Of a stretch of 5,598 nt of DNA, positions 1 to 5,448 are shown one piece after another. A program made the translations under genes and the position numbers. Within the stretch, counting starts at the first letter, position 1. Every line of letters begins with the position of its first letter. The notes below the pieces were generated by a model. That model made no database searches. It saw nothing but the letters and a program-made list of their open reading frames with translations, and was not told where the DNA came from. The stretch lies in contig CANQSE010000148.1 in the NCBI GenBank assembly GCA_947626405.1, positions 1 through 5,598 of the forward strand, written 5' to 3'. The DNA is from an uncultured Acetatifactor sp. (GTDB lineage: Bacteria; Bacillota; Clostridia; Lachnospirales; Lachnospiraceae).

Positions 1-313
1 TATTTTTGTTCTGCAGAACCGAGACGGAACTCGCCAGTCTGGGGATTTCCGACGTCAGCTTGGCATTTGCCTCCTGCGTTTCTCTGGAAACCGTCGGATA
101 CATCTTTTCCCGCAGAAGCTTGTCAAGCACATATTCTTTGCCCGTACTCGTACTCGTTCTTCTCCCGGATGCCGCCGTGTCGTAACCACGCAGACCGCTG
201 TAATAAGAGTTCACCGTTCTGCCGTAGCTGCCGTTCCTGATGCCGCCCCAGTTCGAATACCAGCCGGAATGTCCCGAAGTACCCGATAAGAAACCTGCAC
301 CGTAATAACTCAT
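1..313 (-). CDS. Uncharacterised Gly/Ser/Tyr-rich protein, N-terminal 104 residues (3' end beyond window)
   Basis: The reading frame is open from ATG at 313 to the left edge, so the C terminus is not visible. Residues 1-50 are rich in Gly, Ser, Tyr and Trp and have no hydrophobic signal peptide or membrane segment. Residues 25-40 read IRNGSYGRTVNSYYSG. Residues 58-104 look alpha-helical (KEYVLDKLLREKM, then TSEIPRLASSVSVLQN) and could form a coiled coil. From memory, short clostridial proteins with an 'I+xGSY.K..+xYY' stretch and a C-terminal helix occur near flagellar and surface genes, but I cannot confirm homology. The start is supported by a Shine-Dalgarno AAAGGTGAT inside the end of the preceding gene. 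The start lies 7 bp after that gene's stop, so the two are probably one translationally coupled operon. Function is unknown; I am confident that it is coding and unsure of any role. Confidence 0.75.
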   Translation of the reverse strand, partial: MSYYGAGFLSGTSGHSGWYSNWGGIRNGSYGRTVNSYYSGLRGYDTAASGRRTSTSTGKEYVLDKLLREKMYPTVSRETQEANAKLTSEIPRLASSVSVLQNKN

Positions 314-319
314 ACCATC

Positions 320-328
320 ATCACCTTT
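320..328 (-). promoter_or_regulatory. Ribosome binding site of the left-edge gene, overlapping the upstream stop codon
   Basis: The minus strand reads AAAGGTGAT, an extended match to the 16S anti-Shine-Dalgarno complement, 6 bp before the ATG at 313. It contains the TGA stop (323-321) of the preceding gene. Ribosomes finishing the first gene therefore end on the initiation site of the second, which is the usual layout for translational coupling. Confidence 0.75.
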
Positions 329-1178
329 CTTTCTGAATGAAGCGATTTCTCATATTGCTGCTCTTTATCTCGCTATCATCTCTATCGTTTTTCCTTATAC
401 CGCTATTTCCCGTATCGTTGTCCGGCATACCGCCATTGCGCATATTATTACGCTTCCCATCGTCTTTCTTTGTATCGTCGTCCCGTGTGAGCGCATCCAT
501 GACATCTTCCGTCAGGCTTTCACGCAGATCGTCCAGACTGCACATCTTCTGCATATCCAGACTGCCATCTTCCCGATAGCCTTGCACATACATGTTTCCG
601 CCGTCAACATGATACAAAAAAGCGCCTTTTTTCATCTGCGCCGCGACATCCTCTCCGGTGGTCTTTAAGGACCACTGTTCGGACGGCGGCTCTATTTTCG
701 TTCCATGGAATCGGTCTTTGTCAGCAGAGAAATCATCAGCCGTATCTTTCTCATCTTCCTTCTTTTCGGAGAAATCAATCTTCGGGAATGCGGATTCCGC
801 GTCCTGACTGCTAAAAAGCTGCAAAACCAGACCGACTTTCTGGGATAACGCACCGCTCTCCCAGTCCATGTAGGCCCGCCGGGCAATCATATCCAGTGCC
901 CGCTTCACGGGTGTCCTGCCGTCGGATTGCGCATGCTGTCTGGCAATCCTCGCCTCTGACAGCGTACCCTTTCTGCTATACAGTCCGGAAACGCTTCTAT
1001 TCCCCTGTCCGGAAAAAATACTTTCCTCCGATACAAGATCTCTGTCCTTAAAGGTCGGAAAAACCTCTTTCTGTTTATGTGACAGCGCCGTATTATGCAA
1101 AGAAAAAAGCGATCCGTTACCGGAATTTCCTATCGAAAAAAGCGATCCGTTTCTGAAATTTCCCATCGATAATATCAT
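321..1178 (-). CDS. Uncharacterised 285-aa hydrophilic protein with N-terminal tandem repeat and Asn/Asp-rich tail
   Basis: I place the start at ATG 1178 and not at the upstream in-frame ATG at 1214, because GGGAGGTGG sits just before 1178, while the 12 extra residues (MGIRRWRMGGGS) encode that Shine-Dalgarno itself. The protein has no signal peptide or membrane helix. Residues 6-27 contain two copies of an 11-residue unit (GNFRNGSLFSI, GNSGNGSLFSL). Residues 74-125 look helical (SEARIARQHA, VKRALDMIARRAY, LSQKVGLVLQLF). Residues 135-158 are strongly charged (Lys, Glu, Asp). Residues 184-235 look like a small folded alpha/beta unit (KGAFLYHVDGGNMYVQGY, then SLDDLRESLTEDVMDAL). Residues 232-285 are low-complexity, rich in Asn, Asp, Arg and Lys, with NMRN occurring twice. 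I recognise no family. The neighbour at 313 is coupled to it, and the promoter at 1322-1295 probably drives both. A surface or flagellum-associated role is only a guess. Confidence 0.8.
   Translation of the reverse strand: MILSMGNFRNGSLFSIGNSGNGSLFSLHNTALSHKQKEVFPTFKDRDLVSEESIFSGQGNRSVSGLYSRKGTLSEARIARQHAQSDGRTPVKRALDMIARRAYMDWESGALSQKVGLVLQLFSSQDAESAFPKIDFSEKKEDEKDTADDFSADKDRFHGTKIEPPSEQWSLKTTGEDVAAQMKKGAFLYHVDGGNMYVQGYREDGSLDMQKMCSLDDLRESLTEDVMDALTRDDDTKKDDGKRNNMRNGGMPDNDTGNSGIRKNDRDDSEIKSSNMRNRFIQKER
1103..1168 (-). repeat. 33-bp tandem repeat, two copies, inside the 285-aa gene
   Basis: Copy 1 spans 1103-1135 and copy 2 spans 1136-1168. They match at 29 of 33 positions and abut with no gap. 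Each begins on the plus strand with AAAAAAGCGATCCGTT. The unit length is a multiple of three, so copy-number change would keep frame and add or remove 11 residues (G-N-x-x-N-G-S-L-F-S-hydrophobic) near the N terminus. Three of the four differences (offsets 17, 19 and 21) fall close together, and the flanks are conserved. Confidence 0.85.
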
Positions 1179-1264
1179 ACTGCCACCTCCCATCCGCCAT
1201 CGGCGTATTCCCAACAGTACAATCGATTGCTCATAATTCCGTATCGCCGGAATATGTCTGCCAT
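1175..1264 (-). CDS. Possible 29-aa leader peptide overlapping the 285-aa gene by ATGA
   Basis: From ATG 1264 a 29-codon frame runs to TGA 1177-1175, and the stop overlaps the next start as ATGA (1178-1175). It is the first ATG after the predicted transcription start, roughly 24 bases into the message. The peptide begins MADIFRRYGIM and continues SNRLYCWEYADGGWEVAV, with aromatic residues and one Cys clustered in the second half. No good Shine-Dalgarno lies at normal spacing: GGAAGG is about 14 bp upstream. An internal ATG (codon 11) is also possible. The small stem ATTCCG/CGGAAT (1253-1236) falls inside it. It could be a coupling ORF, a leader peptide or chance; the ATGA overlap and position are the only support. 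Confidence 0.35.
   Translation of the reverse strand: MADIFRRYGIMSNRLYCWEYADGGWEVAV
1183..1191 (-). promoter_or_regulatory. Ribosome binding site deciding the start of the 285-aa gene
   Basis: The minus strand reads GGGAGGTGG, followed by CAGT and ATG at 1178. The GGAGGT core is 6 bp from the ATG. This strong site fixes the start at 1178 rather than at the upstream in-frame ATG at 1214. It also lies inside the last codons of the possible leader ORF. Confidence 0.75.
1236..1253 (-). other. Small stem-loop in the leader
   Basis: ATTCCG and CGGAAT form a perfect 6-bp stem around a 6-base loop (GCGATA on the minus strand). It lies in the predicted 5' leader, about 60 bases before the 285-aa gene, and inside the possible leader ORF. 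No T tract follows, so it is not an intrinsic terminator. It is short enough to be chance. Confidence 0.3.
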
Positions 1265-1294
1265 GTTTCGGATATTTCCCTTCCTCTTACCAAT

Positions 1295-1322
1295 ATTTTA
1301 CCCCCCCAAACGTGTATGTCAA
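1295..1322 (-). promoter_or_regulatory. Sigma-A promoter with a G7 tract in the spacer
   Basis: The minus strand has TTGACA (1322-1317), a perfect -35 box, then a 16-bp spacer and TAAAAT (1300-1295), a -10 box matching TATAAT at five of six positions. The spacer ends in seven consecutive G (1307-1301) directly against the -10 box. Transcription should begin near 1288, giving a leader of about 110 bases for the 285-aa gene. The orientation and position fit the left operon. A change in the G tract would alter the -35/-10 distance. Confidence 0.7.
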
Positions 1323-1355
1323 GTGCTTTCTGCCGTACTTTCTCCACTTACCTCA

Positions 1356-1404
1356 CATATCAGGGAAAGGCGTCTTCCCTCTGAAAATGCCGTCCCCTGA
1401 TATG
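1356..1404 (-). terminator. Strong hairpin after the decayed gene, possible atypical terminator
   Basis: CATATCAGGG (1356-1365) is perfectly complemented by CCCTGATATG (1395-1404). The stem can extend inward past two mismatches with GGC/GCC (1369-1371 with 1389-1391), giving about 14 pairs around a 17-base loop. It begins 3 bp after the TAG at 1408 and lies upstream of the next promoter, which is where a terminator for the solute-binding lipoprotein message would be expected. Neither side has a T tract, so it is not a classical intrinsic terminator. It might instead stabilise a 3' end or be a relic of a lost element. Confidence 0.35.
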
Positions 1405-1407
1405 CAG

Positions 1408-1695
1408 CTATTTAATTCTCTGTATCGCCAGTGCAAGTTTTATGCTGTCCTTCAATCCCATTCTGTAAGCAGCTTCCCCGTATGCCGCCCCACATTCATT
1501 GGCAGCTGAGATTGCATCGTCCACAACGTGTCCCTGCTCAATTCCGCATTGTAACACTTTTTCTCTAAATGCGTTTATGTGCGCACCTTCCCGGGATTTG
1601 TCAAAGCGTAATTCATCGGAAATTTCATATGATATTTGTTTGGTGTCCTATCCGTCAGATCCCACAAAAACAGCGCAAATAGATGCTTGAATCAC
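1408..1695 (-). pseudogene. Decayed reading frame, C-terminal remnant with in-frame TAG
   Basis: One minus-strand frame reads from GTG 1695 to TAG 1410-1408 with a single internal TAG at 1650-1648. The 79 codons after the internal stop look like genuine protein: SYEISDELRFDKSREGAHI, then NAFREKVLQCGIEQG, VVDDAISAANECGAAYGE and AAYRMGLKDSIKLALAIQRI, a set of amphipathic helices. That part has no ATG before the Met in AAYRMG. A good anti-Shine-Dalgarno match (GAGGTGAT, 1698-1691) lies just upstream with no in-frame ATG, GTG or TTG at normal spacing after it, which suggests a decayed start region. It follows the lipoprotein stop by 17 bp, so it once may have been the next gene in that operon. 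I do not recognise the family. It could instead be an intact small gene with an unusual start. Confidence 0.45.
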
Positions 1696-1712
1696 CTCGC
1701 CCGTACTAATCT

Positions 1713-4016
1713 TTACTTATTTTCATTCACATAAAGCTGGATCCGGTTCTGAATAACACTTACTACATCATCCAGCCCCTTTTGTCCGCTATAATAGGCC
1801 GGAGCTTCCTCATTGATAATTTTTATGATCTCATCCTCATTCACAGAATAGAAAGACGTTGCATCCGGAACCAGCTTGAGTACCATATTGACATCGTCCC
1901 ATGTTACTTCATTCTTTTTTATGGCAAACTCCGCTTTCTCATTCAATTTCTCCTTTAATGCCGGGTAGGTAAACCAGAGCTCCAGATAAAGTTCGCCTTT
2001 CTTCTCCTGTGTCAAAGTTTTTTCAATAAATTGCCATGCACCATCCTTATGCTCCGATACGGCAGCGATTGCATACGCATCACTGCTAATCAAAAGGTGT
2101 CCCCCTTTGCCATCCGCAGTGGGAAAACCTACATAGGCGGCATTCCCTCCAAACATTTTCGCATAATCCCTTAATATAGACGGATATAAATCCGCTACAG
2201 CAAACAGGACTTTCCCTTCTTGAATTTTGGAGGATAAGGATTCATTTTCTATCCCACTTGCCACAGAATCCGGAAATTGACTCACATACTCAAGCAGCAC
2301 TTTAAATTCTTCCGTATCAAAATTACAGATACCTGTATTCCAGTCGATAAAAGCATCCTCATTGAACATCATGAGGTATTGCAGCATATCTTCTTTTGTC
2401 ACCCCATCAAAGGCTTTCACTCCCGAATTGCGATTCTCAATCGAATACAGTTCATCCAATGTCAGACCCTCTTTATTGTCCAACAGTGCGCTGTTTCCCA
2501 CTACGGTCCGGAGCATGAATTCCGCCGGAATTCCCACCAACATATCACCACAGGTATATACATCCAATATCCCATCCACAAAATCCGACCGCTCAAATAG
2601 CTCCGACCGCTCCACATAGGGTGACAGATCCACAAGGAGTCCCCTGTCTGCCGGTTTCCGCACATCGATGCCAGACAGGTCGATTAAATCCATTGGTTCC
2701 TTTGCCAGTATAGCATTGTATAAGTCTGTCAGGGATTCATAGTTTTTCACAGTGATATGATATCTGCTGTCTCCCCTGTTGAAACGTACTACCGTTGCTG
2801 CCAAATCGCTCCCTCCGTCCACAGTGGCAAGCACCATTTCTTCCTTTTGGGGAACCTGTTCCGCCTTTGTTCTTTCCAGTGCCACGATGCCCCTGTCATC
2901 GTTCATCCAATCTACCACTGTGGCGCATAGTCTGCCGTCATCCAACATATATAGATTTGTGACACAGTACCCATTAATATCACTGTCCATCCAGAGAAAT
3001 AATTCTTCCCCGATTGATCCGGAGTTATTTTTCTGTGTGTCAGGGCTATAACCATAAACAGCTCTGTCGTCATACAATAATAAATCATATCGAAAATCCG
3101 AATTATCACTCTCGCCCGCGAAATCTCCACCTTGCCGTGTTCCCATACATAGACCATTAATATTCGGAATATTCTCAGCAACTTCCAATAATTGAGTATT
3201 CTCAAAATCAACTTCCATCAAGGTACATCTCATGCCGGCCATCCCCTCTTTATTACTTCCTGCCATATTCATACTCTCCTGACAGACGCAGAGATAAACC
3301 CTGCCATCAGCCCCTTCACCGGCTCCTTTTAGCTGGACAGTCACCTGATTTTCCAAAGAATTATAGCTGGCAGAGCCATGATAAACCCCGTCACCGGCAT
3401 ACAGCAGTATCTCCCCGCTATCAAGAAAAATATAAAGTCTCCCCTGACTGTCAACAGTCAGTTCGTGAATAGAAACATTACTACCTGCCTTCTCTGTTAT
3501 ATCCTTGGAAAACAGGCAGTTCCCTTCCAAATCAAACCTGCACAAAAAGCGTTTCATGGAACCGGACGCCGGATAGACATTCGCAGTCATATACAGTCCA
3601 TAATCCTGCGAAAAAAAGTAGTATCCTGCCTCCCAGTCGTTTTCTTCCTCCGGCCAGTTAATGGGGACACACTTAAGCGTTCCATCGGTCAGGGAATACC
3701 GGCAAATGCTTTTTGTACTGTTCCCGGACGCTTCTCCAGGTGCCACATAGCAAAAGGTATCGCCTACCGGCTGCATTCTTTCATAATCCGCACGTCCATC
3801 CTCCACTAAGAACACCTCCGGCACATAGACCCATTCCCGCTGTGCAGCAATATTAGAAATAGTATTTTCGCTTGTTATGGCGTCATTAGCAGACGTATTT
3901 CCCTTACTGCACGATGCCAGGGACATAGATACACATAGCATAAGGCAGCATAAAAAAATTCCTGCCCAATTATATTTCTTAAAACATTTAAATTTTGCAT
4001 TTTTTAATTTGTTCAT
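1713..4016 (-). CDS. Lipoprotein: propeller-like N-terminal half fused to an extracellular solute-binding domain
   Basis: Residues 1-36 are a lipoprotein signal peptide: a Lys-rich start, a hydrophobic core (AGIFLCCLMLCVSMS) and lipobox LASC with Cys36 as the lipidated residue. The mature protein should be anchored on the outer face of the membrane. Residues 61-385 are beta-rich with recurring 'DGRLY'-type turns (SQGRLYIF 190-197, DDGRLCATV 359-367), suggesting a propeller. Residues 394-767 look like a family-1 (MalE-like) binding protein: opening strand and helix (VLATVDGGSDLAATVVRFNR), DLIDLSG, GLLVDLSPYVER, DMLVGIPAEF, SSDAYAIAAVSEHKDGAWQFIE and a C-terminal helix ending IQNRIQLYVNENK. Such fusions are common in Lachnospiraceae; 767 aa is far longer than an ordinary binding protein of about 400-450. 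The start is fixed by AGAGGT 7 bp upstream and by the signal peptide. No permease or ATPase gene adjoins it; a two-component system lies upstream. The ligand cannot be read from sequence, and sugar or oligosaccharide is only a family-based guess. Confidence 0.9.
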   Translation of the reverse strand: MNKLKNAKFKCFKKYNWAGIFLCCLMLCVSMSLASCSKGNTSANDAITSENTISNIAAQREWVYVPEVFLVEDGRADYERMQPVGDTFCYVAPGEASGNSTKSICRYSLTDGTLKCVPINWPEEENDWEAGYYFFSQDYGLYMTANVYPASGSMKRFLCRFDLEGNCLFSKDITEKAGSNVSIHELTVDSQGRLYIFLDSGEILLYAGDGVYHGSASYNSLENQVTVQLKGAGEGADGRVYLCVCQESMNMAGSNKEGMAGMRCTLMEVDFENTQLLEVAENIPNINGLCMGTRQGGDFAGESDNSDFRYDLLLYDDRAVYGYSPDTQKNNSGSIGEELFLWMDSDINGYCVTNLYMLDDGRLCATVVDWMNDDRGIVALERTKAEQVPQKEEMVLATVDGGSDLAATVVRFNRGDSRYHITVKNYESLTDLYNAILAKEPMDLIDLSGIDVRKPADRGLLVDLSPYVERSELFERSDFVDGILDVYTCGDMLVGIPAEFMLRTVVGNSALLDNKEGLTLDELYSIENRNSGVKAFDGVTKEDMLQYLMMFNEDAFIDWNTGICNFDTEEFKVLLEYVSQFPDSVASGIENESLSSKIQEGKVLFAVADLYPSILRDYAKMFGGNAAYVGFPTADGKGGHLLISSDAYAIAAVSEHKDGAWQFIEKTLTQEKKGELYLELWFTYPALKEKLNEKAEFAIKKNEVTWDDVNMVLKLVPDATSFYSVNEDEIIKIINEEAPAYYSGQKGLDDVVSVIQNRIQLYVNENK

Positions 4017-4023
4017 CGAAAAT

Positions 4024-4029
4024 ACCTCT
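4024..4029 (-). promoter_or_regulatory. Ribosome binding site of the solute-binding lipoprotein
   Basis: The minus strand reads AGAGGT, then 7 bases, then ATG at 4016. It supports the chosen start, which also gives a well-formed lipoprotein signal peptide. Confidence 0.7.
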
Positions 4030-4100
4030 TTTCCCTTCGATTGTTCATATCAGACATCACTTTATCACCAAAAAGGGATCTGTGCCGCTTTATGTCATAA

Positions 4101-4129
4101 TTTATATATGTTTTTGTAAAAATTAATAA
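4101..4129 (-). promoter_or_regulatory. Possible promoter of the lipoprotein gene, overlapping the upstream terminator
   Basis: TATAAA (4106-4101) is a good -10 box. At 17-bp spacing the best -35 candidate is TTATTA (4129-4124), which matches TTGACA at only three of six positions and lies in the downstream arm of the kinase terminator. The poor -35 box would fit a promoter needing an activator, for instance the adjacent LytTR regulator, but I see no convincing LytTR direct repeat. The region is very A+T rich, so a -10 match by chance is easy. Confidence 0.35.
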
Positions 4130-4163
4130 GGACATGAGCGAAACGCGATAATGTCCTTATTAA
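4118..4163 (-). terminator. Intrinsic terminator of the response regulator-kinase operon
   Basis: A perfect 13-bp inverted repeat, TTAATAAGGACAT (4123-4135) and ATGTCCTTATTAA (4151-4163), flanks a 15-base loop. The loop itself can form GCG-TTT-CGC. On the minus strand the second arm is followed by TTTTT (4122-4118). It lies 8 bp after the kinase stop. The plus strand has no T tract after the hairpin, so it should act only leftward. It implies that most lipoprotein message starts from a separate promoter. Confidence 0.85.
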
Positions 4164-4171
4164 CGCTATAT

Positions 4172-5446
4172 TCAATTCTCTACTCTTGTCATATATAACA
4201 TTAACCTGATGCAGAATATATCATTTCGTGGCGTGACATTCATAGTGCCGTTATACATTTCTACAATCTTTTTCACACTTTTTAGTCCGATACCATGCTG
4301 TTCTTTTGCCTTTTTAGATGTAAGAAAAACTGTTCCAATATCCTTTCGTTCCTCTTTAAGAATATTTTCAGGTAAAAAGCTATTTTCTATTTGAATTTTC
4401 AATACTCCTCTTTTGAATGTAATGTCAACGCCCAAATACCTCTTTTCCGTCTGTCTGGCAGCTTCAATAGCATTTTCCAATAAATTACCGAGCAAAATAT
4501 TGATATCAAAAGAATGTTCGATCTTCTCCGGCAACATCACATTCACGGTAACATTTGAAAGTTCATCCCTGGCTTTTTGTAACATATAATTTAATACACT
4601 GTCAATTTCCATATTTCCAGAGTCAACTATTTCATTCGGATTCTTAATAAAGTCTTCCATGTGGTCTATGTATTCCTGCATTTCCACTACACCATGCTTG
4701 TTTGCCATAAGCTTTAATTCGTTCATATGGTGTTTCATATCATGCTGTAAAGCTTTTATCTTTTCTTCACCTTGCAGAATACTATCAAGCCGGTTTGCGT
4801 AAATCTGCATTTTCTGCCTGAGCATCTCTGTTTCATACTTTTGTGAAACAGAATGAAGTAACAAATTGTACAGGTATAACATAAAAAAATTTATGATCAA
4901 CATCACCATGCTTACGACAGCCATACCTCTATCCGTACAAAGATTTAAATATGTCAGAAGACATATCGCAGCAATACTGCATAGAGGAACAAAGATTAGG
5001 GGAAAATTTTGAGGTTCTTCCGGGCTTTCCCGATTTGTAATGATTTTTTCCGTGATGAGTTCACATATAAAAATCAAAAAAACAACTATAACTGCATAAA
5101 CCTGACTATATGCTTCACCATCCTTATAATTGATAAACAACCGTGTTCCTGCCACATCGCATCCCGCATTAATCAGATAAATGGAACAGGTCACAAACAG
5201 GGTTGTTTTTGCCGATTTTGTATGTAACCGTACAACAATACCTATTCCAACGAGATTACATAAAACATTGATCCACATCGTATGAAATTCCCAAAACAGG
5301 ACCGTATTTGCAATATAAAAACAAATATAGCAAATAAGTTCTTTTATTCTGTTTTTCTCTAACCTGCCAAGAAAGGTTACAATAAATCTATTTATCAAAC
5401 ACATCCTAAAAAGATTCGTTGCAGCACAAATAATAAAATCCGACAT
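4172..5446 (-). CDS. AgrC-type membrane sensor histidine kinase (GHKL/HATPase_c_5)
   Basis: This is a membrane sensor that should autophosphorylate and pass phosphate to the LytTR regulator encoded just upstream. About six hydrophobic segments fill the N-terminal half (roughly residues 37-54, 58-73, 81-97, 115-132, 149-170 and 175-199), with another weaker one near 1-27. A probable coiled coil (200-230) leads to the H-box LQHDMKHHMNELK, with His235 the likely phosphorylated residue. The ATPase part shows the N-box ILLGNLLENAIEAA (Asn321, Asn325), an IENSF stretch near 353-357 and a G-box HGIGLKSVKKIVEMYNG (384-400). This order and the 424-aa length fit AgrC/HPK10 kinases, which usually sense peptides. 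The usual Arg before the His-Asp pair is Gln234 here. The start lies 2 bp after the regulator stop, with AGGGA (5460-5456) 9 bp upstream inside the regulator's last codons. The signal sensed is unknown; no AgrD-like peptide gene or AgrB is present in the window. Confidence 0.92.
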   Translation of the reverse strand: MSDFIICAATNLFRMCLINRFIVTFLGRLEKNRIKELICYICFYIANTVLFWEFHTMWINVLCNLVGIGIVVRLHTKSAKTTLFVTCSIYLINAGCDVAGTRLFINYKDGEAYSQVYAVIVVFLIFICELITEKIITNRESPEEPQNFPLIFVPLCSIAAICLLTYLNLCTDRGMAVVSMVMLIINFFMLYLYNLLLHSVSQKYETEMLRQKMQIYANRLDSILQGEEKIKALQHDMKHHMNELKLMANKHGVVEMQEYIDHMEDFIKNPNEIVDSGNMEIDSVLNYMLQKARDELSNVTVNVMLPEKIEHSFDINILLGNLLENAIEAARQTEKRYLGVDITFKRGVLKIQIENSFLPENILKEERKDIGTVFLTSKKAKEQHGIGLKSVKKIVEMYNGTMNVTPRNDIFCIRLMLYMTRVEN

Positions 5447-5448
5447 AT

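Larger units (their letters stand above)
1179..1712. other. 530-bp intergenic stretch without an intact gene
   Basis: Read on both strands, this stretch holds, in minus-strand order, the decayed frame (1695-1408), the hairpin (1404-1356), the G-tract promoter (1322-1295) and the leader of the left operon. Plus-strand open frames here (for example 1312-1509 and 1499-1690) lack ribosome binding sites and have Cys/Ser/Pro-rich compositions typical of antisense shadows. I see no tRNA, insertion-sequence ends or repeat array. Confidence 0.6.

Noticed and set aside
337..579. Plus-strand 80-aa frame rich in Leu, Ser and Phe
   Set aside because: It is antisense to the Asn/Asp-rich tail of the 285-aa gene, and the hydrophobic look comes from reading that low-complexity stretch backwards. 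No ribosome binding site supports it.
1179..1214. Longer 297-aa start for the 285-aa gene at ATG 1214
   Set aside because: The extra 12 residues encode the strong GGGAGGTGG ribosome binding site that serves ATG 1178, and no such site precedes 1214.
1648..1650. In-frame TAG read as pyrrolysine
   Set aside because: One TAG near a decayed start region is better explained as a nonsense mutation, and the other visible genes end normally at TGA, TAA or TAG.
1312..1690. Plus-strand frames of 65 and 63 aa in the intergenic stretch
   Set aside because: Neither has a ribosome binding site, their compositions look random, and they oppose the promoter, hairpin and decayed gene.
2584..2612. Direct repeat TCCGACCGCTC, 18 bp apart
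   Set aside because: It encodes the two ERS stretches of VERSELFERSDF in the lipoprotein. Two copies within a coding helix do not suggest an operator or array.
3444..3461. Perfect 8-bp inverted repeat CTGACTGT/ACAGTCAG with a 2-base loop
   Set aside because: It lies in the middle of the lipoprotein coding region (LTVDSQG), has no T tract and is plausible by chance.
4017..4100. LytTR-type binding repeats upstream of the lipoprotein gene
   Set aside because: ATAAAG occurs twice, but 28 bp apart and without the paired roughly 9-bp repeats at about 12-13-bp spacing known for AgrA/VirR-type sites.
2277..4119. Several plus-strand frames and the 99-aa minus-strand frame at 2912-3211 within or next to the lipoprotein gene
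   Set aside because: All overlap a long gene with clear signal peptide and binding-protein motifs in another frame, so they are shadows.
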